Program-made: the position numbers and the translations under genes | Shown here: in pieces, positions 58,247 to 64,000 of the stretch | Layout of the letters: each line of letters begins with the position of its first letter | How positions within the stretch are numbered: position 1 is the first letter of the stretch | DNA from: Hyphomonas sediminis | Lineage (GTDB): Bacteria; Pseudomonadota; Alphaproteobacteria; Caulobacterales; Hyphomonadaceae | NCBI RefSeq assembly: GCF_019679475.1 | Contig: NZ_JAIEZP010000001.1 | Coordinates: forward strand, 2,666,001-2,730,000 | DNA length: 64,000 nt | Direction: 5' to 3' | Notes under the pieces: model-generated | What the model saw: only the letters and a program-made list of their open reading frames with translations | What the model was told of the DNA's origin: nothing | The model's database searches: none

Positions 58247-59143
58247 TCAACCAAATGGCCAAGGACCAAGACCGCTTGGCAAACTGGCGGCCGGCGCATC
58301 CATGAATGCCGAATAGTCCGCCACCACCCGGTCTCGCTGATTGTCGCTCAGAAGCACATGATAGCCCTGCGGATAGTAAACCGTGCGAACATGGGCGGGA
58401 AATTGTTTCAATGTTCGACGCGGGCCGGCCGGTGGCACGACCCTGTCATGGGCGCCATAGGCCGCGAGGACTGCCACGGTGGGCGGCAAGCGCCCAACCA
58501 CACTGTGGGCGTTCTCCATTAGCGAGATAGCGCCATGGAGCTGATCAATGCGATTGGTGCGGGAGTGCAGCGGGTCGGCGTCCTGTAGCGCAAGGAAGGC
58601 GCCGTTGTCCGAGAGCTTTGGCTTCAGGAATGCGGGCGGACTGACTTTCAGGCCCGGCCCAAGCGCCATCATCAGCTTCAAAGCACCGCCATATGCCGGA
58701 TTGAGCGCGCCCCAACCTACCAGCCCCGGACCGGAGAGGATCAACCTGTCTGCCGCCGGTGGCCGATCCGACGCAAAGGCAGTGATCGCAACGGCCGCCC
58801 CCATGGAAATAGCAACGACACTGACGACCGCCTCAGGATGCCGGTCGCGCGCAAGGCCAACGGCGGTACGCAGGTCTTCGCGCATCAACTCTTCGCCGGC
58901 CCAATGCCCGCGATTTACAGATCGCCCGAAACCGCGCTGGTCATAGGCGTAAACCACCCTGCCCTGCGCAGCCCATTCGGGCGCGGCCAGACGGAACTCG
59001 CCGGCGTAGTTATTCATGCCGTGGATACCCACGATGACCTGCCGAAGTGGTTCGACGCCTTCGTTCTTCCAGACCGTAAGCCCGAGCCGCGCCCCGTCAT
59101 GGGCGATCATTGCATTCTCGGCGTCGAGAAAGGCTGGTGTCAT
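58247..59143 (-). CDS. Alpha/beta hydrolase, monoacylglycerol lipase-like (paralog A)
   Basis: 298 residues. Oxyanion region IHGMNNYAGEF, nucleophile Ser in AISMGAAV, acid in AYGAHDRVVPP and His in YHVLLSDNQ. Very similar to the following gene over the whole core, so a tandem duplication. No signal peptide. Lipid or ester substrates are likely; none can be named. Confidence 0.88.
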   Translation of the reverse strand: MTPAFLDAENAMIAHDGARLGLTVWKNEGVEPLRQVIVGIHGMNNYAGEFRLAAPEWAAQGRVVYAYDQRGFGRSVNRGHWAGEELMREDLRTAVGLARDRHPEAVVSVVAISMGAAVAITAFASDRPPAADRLILSGPGLVGWGALNPAYGGALKLMMALGPGLKVSPPAFLKPKLSDNGAFLALQDADPLHSRTNRIDQLHGAISLMENAHSVVGRLPPTVAVLAAYGAHDRVVPPAGPRRTLKQFPAHVRTVYYPQGYHVLLSDNQRDRVVADYSAFMDAPAASLPSGLGPWPFG

Positions 59144-59153
59144 CTGGCGCAGC

Positions 59154-60200
59154 CTAGCAGGATGTATAGCCTACCGTTTCAGCCGCCGCCCATTGCAGGC
59201 ACCCTCTCTCGAAGGGCCAGGATGCTTCACCACTGGGCAATGCGGCATCGGGGTCCTTCATAAAGGCCAGATAGTCGGCATGAACCTTCTCTGCCTGCAG
59301 GTCGCGCAGCAACATGTGGTACCCGTTGGGATAATATACGGTGCGCACAAAGACCGGCAGGATCTTCGCAGCGCGACGCACCCCATTCTCAGGGATCACG
59401 ATGTCTTTGGCGCCATAGGCAATCAGTGTCGGGACATTTGGCTTCAGGTAAGCGGCGGCCGTATTGGCATGCTCCATCAGCGTTACAAGGCCGTAGACCT
59501 GATCGATCCGGGTCTTGTAGGTCATATGAGGGTCAGACCAGGTGCGTCGGAGCATCGCGTTGTTGTCTGACGGCTCGATCTTGATCAGGCCTGCGGGCGG
59601 AACGACGAGCCAGTCTGGGTTTGCATGCGCAGTCGTCCACAAGCTAACGCGGTAAAGCGGATTGATCGCCCCCCATCCGCGGAGACCTGGCCCGGAAACG
59701 ATCAACCGGTCGGCCTTGGGGGGATTGTCAGATCCGAAGGCCGTGAGCGCGACTGAGCCACCCATTGAAACACCAACAACAGTAATGATCGCGCTGGGGT
59801 GACGCGCGCGCGCAACATCGACTGCCGTGCGCAGATCTCTGCGCATCAGCTCTTCTTCCGGCCAGATGCCCTTGTTCGGGGAGCGCCCGAAGCCGCGCTG
59901 GTCGTAAGCGTAGGTCGTCACGCCATGCTTCGCCCAGTAGGGCGCGGCCATATGGAATGTTGCGGCATAGTCGTTCATGCCGTGCACGCCGATGACGACG
60001 TATTCGGGATCGTCTGTTCCCTCGGCAGGCCAGACCGTAAGACCCAGTCGCATCCCGTCTTGAGTGATGAACTGGTTTCTTTCAGGAATGAAGGCCGGAC
60101 TGACTGGCGCGGATGGGCTGAGCGCGCCCTGGGTTACCGGCGTTGCACAGGCCGCCACAGCCACAGACAGCGCCGCCATCACGAGCGTCATAAGCTTCAC
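59154..60200 (-). CDS. Alpha/beta hydrolase lipoprotein (paralog B)
   Basis: About 348 residues. A short signal with lipobox VAVAAC is followed by the same core as paralog A: VHGMNDYAATF, Ser in GVSMGGSVA, acid in AYGAKDIVIPE, His in YHMLLRD. The GTG start at 60200 has AGGGG upstream; ATG 60191 is an alternative and a longer frame is open to 60251. It lies upstream of paralog A with a 10-base gap, so the two are probably cotranscribed. Confidence 0.87.
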   Translation of the reverse strand: MKLMTLVMAALSVAVAACATPVTQGALSPSAPVSPAFIPERNQFITQDGMRLGLTVWPAEGTDDPEYVVIGVHGMNDYAATFHMAAPYWAKHGVTTYAYDQRGFGRSPNKGIWPEEELMRRDLRTAVDVARARHPSAIITVVGVSMGGSVALTAFGSDNPPKADRLIVSGPGLRGWGAINPLYRVSLWTTAHANPDWLVVPPAGLIKIEPSDNNAMLRRTWSDPHMTYKTRIDQVYGLVTLMEHANTAAAYLKPNVPTLIAYGAKDIVIPENGVRRAAKILPVFVRTVYYPNGYHMLLRDLQAEKVHADYLAFMKDPDAALPSGEASWPFERGCLQWAAAETVGYTSC

Positions 60201-60445
60201 AAAGGCACCCCTGAACAGGTTCAACGGGAACTGCACGGCCACGGTCTCCAATCCTGATCACATACCCACCGCAACCTATTCGTTCCGGATGAACGGCGGC
60301 TGAGCTGATCCGTTCCATAGTGCCTATGTGGATTTCGCACTGCAACAGGCCGGCGGCAGCAACTGGCCCACCCCACTTGCTTGCCCCGGTGGCTGCAGCG
60401 TGCGAGACCGGATCATCCAAGAATCCAGACGGGGATACCGTTCAC

Positions 60446-62173
60446 ATGAAATTGAGACATCTCAGCTTTTCGGCAGCTGCGCTCGCACTGGCTGCCTGCG
60501 CCCCGGAAACTCCGGCCGTAGCGCCCGAAGCGCCTGCAAACCCGGCAGCCGACCTGCTCTACCCGCTGCCAGAAGGCACGGTTCCGGAAATCACCACCGC
60601 AGACATCGCCGCGCGCGTCCAAGCCCTGGCCGACGACGTGTTCGAAGGCCGCGGCCCTGGCACCTCGACGGGAGAAGCTGCCGCCGACTGGATTGCGGCG
60701 GAACTTGCCCGGATCGGCCTTGAGCCAGCGGGCGACAACGGCACCTGGTTCCAGGATGTGAAGATGGTGAACCAGACCGTCGATCCCGCCACATCCAGCC
60801 TTGTGTTGACCTGGCCCGACCAGGAGGAACTTTCGCTCGGCCTGAAAACGCAGGCCGTGATCTGGACCAAGCATCAGGACACTGACCACATCTCCTTCGA
60901 CCCGACCGATGTCGTGTTTGTCGGCTATGGCGCAGTCGCCCCGGAATATGGCTGGAACGACTATGACAATCAGGATTACGCCGGCAAAACCGTGCTGATC
61001 CTCGTCAACGATCCCGGCTTCGCCACCGGCGATGCAAATCTCTTCAACGGCAAGTCCATGACCTATTATGGCCGCTGGACCTACAAGTTTGAAGAAGCGG
61101 CCCGCCAGGGCGCAACAGCTGCCATCGTGATCCACGAAACTGAGCCAGCCGCCTATGGCTGGGACGTTGTTGCCAACTCCTGGAGCGGCGCACAATCTGA
61201 CCTCGTACGCCCCAATGGCGGCGCCGACCGCGCAATGCTCGAAGGCTGGGTGCAGCGCGATGTGGCGCAGGAAATGTTCGCCAAAGCCGGCCTCGACTTT
61301 GAAGCAATGAAGGAAGCGGCAAAAACGCCGGGCTTCAAACCGGTGACGCTCGAGGGCGTCAAGGCGCGCGGCGAGATCCATCAGACCATCGACAACCTCA
61401 CCAGCCGCAATGTGCTCGGAAAGCTGCCCGGCACGAAAACACCTGACGAATACGTTCTGTTCACGGCGCACTGGGATCACCTTGGCATGAAGAAAGGCGC
61501 CCCCGGCGAAGACTTCTATGAAGACCAGATCTATAACGGCGCGGTCGACAACGCGACCGGTACGGCTGGCATCATTGAGATCGCCGAAGCGCTGAAAGCC
61601 CAACCGCTGGATCGCTCTGCGCTCTTTGCATTTGTCACGCTGGAAGAATCCGGCCTGCTCGGCTCAGAATTCTTCGCCAACAATCCGGTTGTTCCGCTCA
61701 ATAAAGTTGTCGCCGGCATCAACATTGATGGCGCCCTGCCCATGGGCCGCACCAAGGACATGACGATTGTCGGCTTTGGCGCATCGGACCTAGAGGATAT
61801 CCTTAAAGATGTTCTGGCTGCCAAAGATCGCGTGATCACTCCGGACGCCAAACCGGAAGCTGGCTTCTTCTACCGCTCCGACCACGTCTCTCTTGCCAAG
61901 AAAGGCGTGCCGATGCTCTACGCAGGCGAAGGCGAAGACAAGCTTGAAGGCGGCATCGCGGCGGGCAAGGCTGCCAACGCAGCCTACACCGCTGAGCGTT
62001 ACCATAAGCCAATGGATGAATACTCCGAGAACTGGGACCTCACCGGCTATCAGGAAGACCTCCAGGCGCTGACCGAAGTTGGACTGCGTATCCTCAACTC
62101 CGACACCTGGCCGACCTGGTATCCGGGCAACGAGTTTGAGGCGACGCGCAAGGCAAGTCTCGCTGGCGAATAA
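60446..62173 (+). CDS. M28-family metallopeptidase lipoprotein
   Basis: 575 residues. The signal ends at lipobox LALAAC. A PA-like insert (about 160-300) lies inside the M28 zinc peptidase domain: HWDHLG, VDNATGTAGIIEIA, TLEESGLLGSEFF with the catalytic Glu, NIDG and SDHVSLAKKGVP. These are the zinc ligands of aminopeptidase-type M28. It is probably attached to the outer membrane, cleaving peptides. Start at 60446; the frame is open upstream to 60320. Confidence 0.92.
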   Translation: MKLRHLSFSAAALALAACAPETPAVAPEAPANPAADLLYPLPEGTVPEITTADIAARVQALADDVFEGRGPGTSTGEAAADWIAAELARIGLEPAGDNGTWFQDVKMVNQTVDPATSSLVLTWPDQEELSLGLKTQAVIWTKHQDTDHISFDPTDVVFVGYGAVAPEYGWNDYDNQDYAGKTVLILVNDPGFATGDANLFNGKSMTYYGRWTYKFEEAARQGATAAIVIHETEPAAYGWDVVANSWSGAQSDLVRPNGGADRAMLEGWVQRDVAQEMFAKAGLDFEAMKEAAKTPGFKPVTLEGVKARGEIHQTIDNLTSRNVLGKLPGTKTPDEYVLFTAHWDHLGMKKGAPGEDFYEDQIYNGAVDNATGTAGIIEIAEALKAQPLDRSALFAFVTLEESGLLGSEFFANNPVVPLNKVVAGINIDGALPMGRTKDMTIVGFGASDLEDILKDVLAAKDRVITPDAKPEAGFFYRSDHVSLAKKGVPMLYAGEGEDKLEGGIAAGKAANAAYTAERYHKPMDEYSENWDLTGYQEDLQALTEVGLRILNSDTWPTWYPGNEFEATRKASLAGE

Positions 62174-62224
62174 GCCAGCAAGTCTGCTCGCAACAGAACC
62201 AAATTAAAGAAAGACTGAGACCGC

Positions 62225-63013
62225 ATGCTTTCCTATCAGCACGGATACCACGCGGGGAACCGCGCCGATGTGCTCAAGCATGCGGTTCTCGACACGCTGC
62301 TCAGGGCCGCCGCGCGCGGCCCTCGGCCTATCTTCTATGCCGAGACACATTCCGGACGCGGACGATATGACCTGACTGGCGCGCAGGCACGCAAGCGGGG
62401 CGAGTCCGACAATGGCGCGCTTGCCTTCATGGATGGCAAAGCCCCCAAACCACTCGCCGACTGGGTGGATTTAATTCGCGCGCGAGGCCCGAAGGATTAT
62501 CCGGGCTCACCGGCTGTGGCGCAGACACTGCTGCCCAAGTCTGCCCGTATGGTCTTGTTCGAACTCCATCCCCAGGAAAACGCTGCACTGAACGAAGCGA
62601 TGAAGGGGGATGATCGCATTCGCATACAGAAGGCGGACGGATATTCCGGCGCGCTGAAACTGGCGCCGCGTGCGGGCGAGCAGATGGTTGTTCTTGTGGA
62701 CCCGAGCTATGAAACCCACCGCGACATTGAAGCCCTGGCCCTATGGACGCCCAAGGCACTCAAGCGCTGGCCGAAGGCAATGCTGATCCTGTGGATGCCC
62801 CTGTTCCGGGATGGCCGAGAGGCCGAATTCGGCGAATACCTTTCGACACTGGGCGACGCGCTTATTGTCGGTGCGCGCTGGCCAGTGGCGACAGGAACGG
62901 AAAGCTCAATTGAAGGCTCTGCAATGGTTGCGTTTGGCGCACCGCCGGAGACCTATGAAAAATGCGAGGCCATCGCCTCCAGCCTCGAACACTACTGGAA
63001 GCAAAACCCTTAG
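62225..63013 (+). CDS. rlmJ: 23S rRNA (adenine(2030)-N(6))-methyltransferase RlmJ
   Basis: 262 residues. The N-terminal MLSYQHGYHAGNRADVLKH signature of RlmJ and the methyltransferase motif IV LVDPSYE (in place of DPPF/Y) are both clear. It methylates A2030 of 23S rRNA. It stands 51 bases after the M28 peptidase. Confidence 0.95.
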   Translation: MLSYQHGYHAGNRADVLKHAVLDTLLRAAARGPRPIFYAETHSGRGRYDLTGAQARKRGESDNGALAFMDGKAPKPLADWVDLIRARGPKDYPGSPAVAQTLLPKSARMVLFELHPQENAALNEAMKGDDRIRIQKADGYSGALKLAPRAGEQMVVLVDPSYETHRDIEALALWTPKALKRWPKAMLILWMPLFRDGREAEFGEYLSTLGDALIVGARWPVATGTESSIEGSAMVAFGAPPETYEKCEAIASSLEHYWKQNP

Positions 63014-63051
63014 CCGATAGGGTTCATTGCTCAGACCACGGAACTGAAGGA

Positions 63052-63987
63052 TCAGGCGCCAGTCTGTTTGCGTCCGTATTCCTCATAGCTCTTGCCAAGC
63101 GCGAATGAGATCATGCCCAGGCCTCGGCTGGCTGTATAGGCCCGCGAGAGAATGGCGCGGCGATGCATTCCGAGCGTCAGGAATGTTGCGCCGCCAGCAA
63201 GAATACCGCCCGCGAGCAAGCGGATGGCCCCATGAACTCCGCCACGCAGGCGCGCTGCAGCAGGCTTCATATTGCGCCCCGCGATCAGGGCATCCGTAAG
63301 GCCGGTCCTGTACCAGCGGCGCATGAGCCACTTTTCAGTCGCGCGGTCCGCGGGAATGTGTTCGTAGACTTGGGCGTCCTTCGCCTGCACAAGGCGGTAT
63401 CCCCGGTCGAGCAGTTGCGTGAAGAACAGCGTATCTTCCGCGCCGGTGAGAGACATCTTGGGATCGAACCCCATCCCTTCTTTCCGGACGACGCTCATGT
63501 CGATCAGACAGTTGCAGGTGGCACCCGGCTTTTCCTGATCCGTGTCTTCAGTGATCGGCGTTCCGTGAACGGCCCATTCCTTAAGCCAAGCGGGCGCTTT
63601 TTCAGGATAAACCGGCTGGACCGGCCCGAACACGCCGGCGGCGCCCGTTTCCCTGAAACGTTTCACCAGAGCCGCGAGCCAGTCCTTGCGCGCAAATTCA
63701 TCGTCATCGATGAAGACCAGCACGTCTGCTGCTTCGGCAAGGCGCAGCGCACGGTTGCGCACATGCGTCACGCCGGGAGCGTCTTCCAACTCATAAGCCA
63801 GCGGCGCAGCAAATACCCGCTGCCATTTCTCCACAACGGGGCGGGCGCCGCCTTCGCGGTCATTGTCGATGACGACGAAGGAAACATTCGCTTCAAGCGG
63901 CATGTCCAGTTCGGAAAGGCTACGCAAAAGCCCGTCCAGCATGTCGTTTCGCTTATAGGTCGGGGCGGCGACGAGAACCTGCAGCAC
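63052..63987 (-). CDS. Family 2 glycosyltransferase
   Basis: 311 residues visible. The GT-A fold starts VLVAAPTYKRNDML, with VVIDNDREGG and the metal-binding FIDDDEFAR; the acceptor-side ends around GAEDTLFFTQLLDRGYRL. A hydrophobic C-terminal segment follows, with a possible membrane association. The frame runs open to the window edge, so an earlier start cannot be excluded; a GTG at 63987 has AGGAA 9 bases upstream. It converges on rlmJ. The sugar is unknown. Confidence 0.85.
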   Translation of the reverse strand: MLQVLVAAPTYKRNDMLDGLLRSLSELDMPLEANVSFVVIDNDREGGARPVVEKWQRVFAAPLAYELEDAPGVTHVRNRALRLAEAADVLVFIDDDEFARKDWLAALVKRFRETGAAGVFGPVQPVYPEKAPAWLKEWAVHGTPITEDTDQEKPGATCNCLIDMSVVRKEGMGFDPKMSLTGAEDTLFFTQLLDRGYRLVQAKDAQVYEHIPADRATEKWLMRRWYRTGLTDALIAGRNMKPAAARLRGGVHGAIRLLAGGILAGGATFLTLGMHRRAILSRAYTASRGLGMISFALGKSYEEYGRKQTGA

Positions 63988-64000
63988 GTGCGGCGTTCCT

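Noticed and set aside
60413-61603. A 396-codon frame antisense to the M28 peptidase
   Set aside because: Opposite strand of a clear metallopeptidase; no domain in the antisense product.

Overview
The window is a 64 kb piece of GC-rich alphaproteobacterial chromosome. The signs are a Ros/MucR regulator, an Asp-type HslVU pair, a PstA with a very large periplasmic insert, 5-aminolevulinate synthase (the C4 haem route), the ScpA-ScpB-NagZ-SPOR-Dgt block, a DUF2336 protein, and an nrdR-rib-nusB operon beside glyA. A marine member of the Hyphomonadaceae or a relative fits best, but that placement is inference. There is no phage, insertion sequence, CRISPR array, rRNA or plasmid function. One tRNA, tRNA-Leu(UAG), is present.

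Layout. 1-5.4 kb: the end of an Aas-like acyl-activating enzyme, then a medium-chain polyhydroxyalkanoate (PHA) cluster that reads like the Pseudomonas one: depolymerase phaZ, class II-like synthase phaC, TetR-type phaD and a PhaI/PhaF-like phasin. 5.5-11.6 kb: a dienelactone hydrolase and the phosphate operon pstC-pstA-pstB-phoU-phoB behind a clear Pho box. 11.6-14.7 kb: hslV, a membrane protein, hslU. 14.7-20 kb: a lower-GC methyltransferase/HxlR pair, adenosine kinase, an ATP-grasp enzyme and an S41-peptidase lipoprotein. 20-24.8 kb: nth, DUF2244, a CYP153-type P450, nitroreductase, DUF1287 and an Sfp-type phosphopantetheinyl transferase. 24.8-31.6 kb: scpB, scpA, nagZ, SPOR, dgt, an A-type Fe-S carrier and epoxide hydrolase. 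31.6-32.0 kb: a gene-free patch of palindromic repeats. 32-37.8 kb: glyA-nrdR-ribD'-ribE-ribBX-ribH-nusB and mucR. 37.8-46.2 kb: hemA, class II aldolase, NAD kinase, Hpt, Nudix, a degenerate EAL protein, DUF2336, tig and tRNA-Leu. 46.3-51.8 kb: GNAT, nnrE/nnrD, histidine phosphatase, COQ4-like, glnB and glnA. 51.8-64 kb: metallophosphoesterase, a secreted unknown, clpX, clpP, a DCC/HTTM pair, tandem alpha/beta hydrolases, an M28 peptidase, rlmJ and a glycosyltransferase.

How it works together. The class II-like PHA synthase and mcl-type depolymerase, with a CYP153 alkane hydroxylase 17 kb away, suggest a cell that oxidises medium-chain alkanes or fatty acids and stores the carbon as mcl-PHA. 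The rib operon is unusual: the RibA-like domain lacks its zinc cysteines and the RibD protein lacks its deaminase domain, so two early riboflavin steps must be supplied elsewhere.

No wholly new multi-gene system is evident. The least explained signals are a perfect TGACGC-N2-GCGTCA palindrome in three promoter regions (P450; aldolase/NAD kinase; COQ4/glnB), a hairpin that is both a terminator and an RBS mask ahead of the nitroreductase, a degenerate EAL protein, a zinc-ligand-less MucR and a phasin ending in a helix-hairpin-helix domain.
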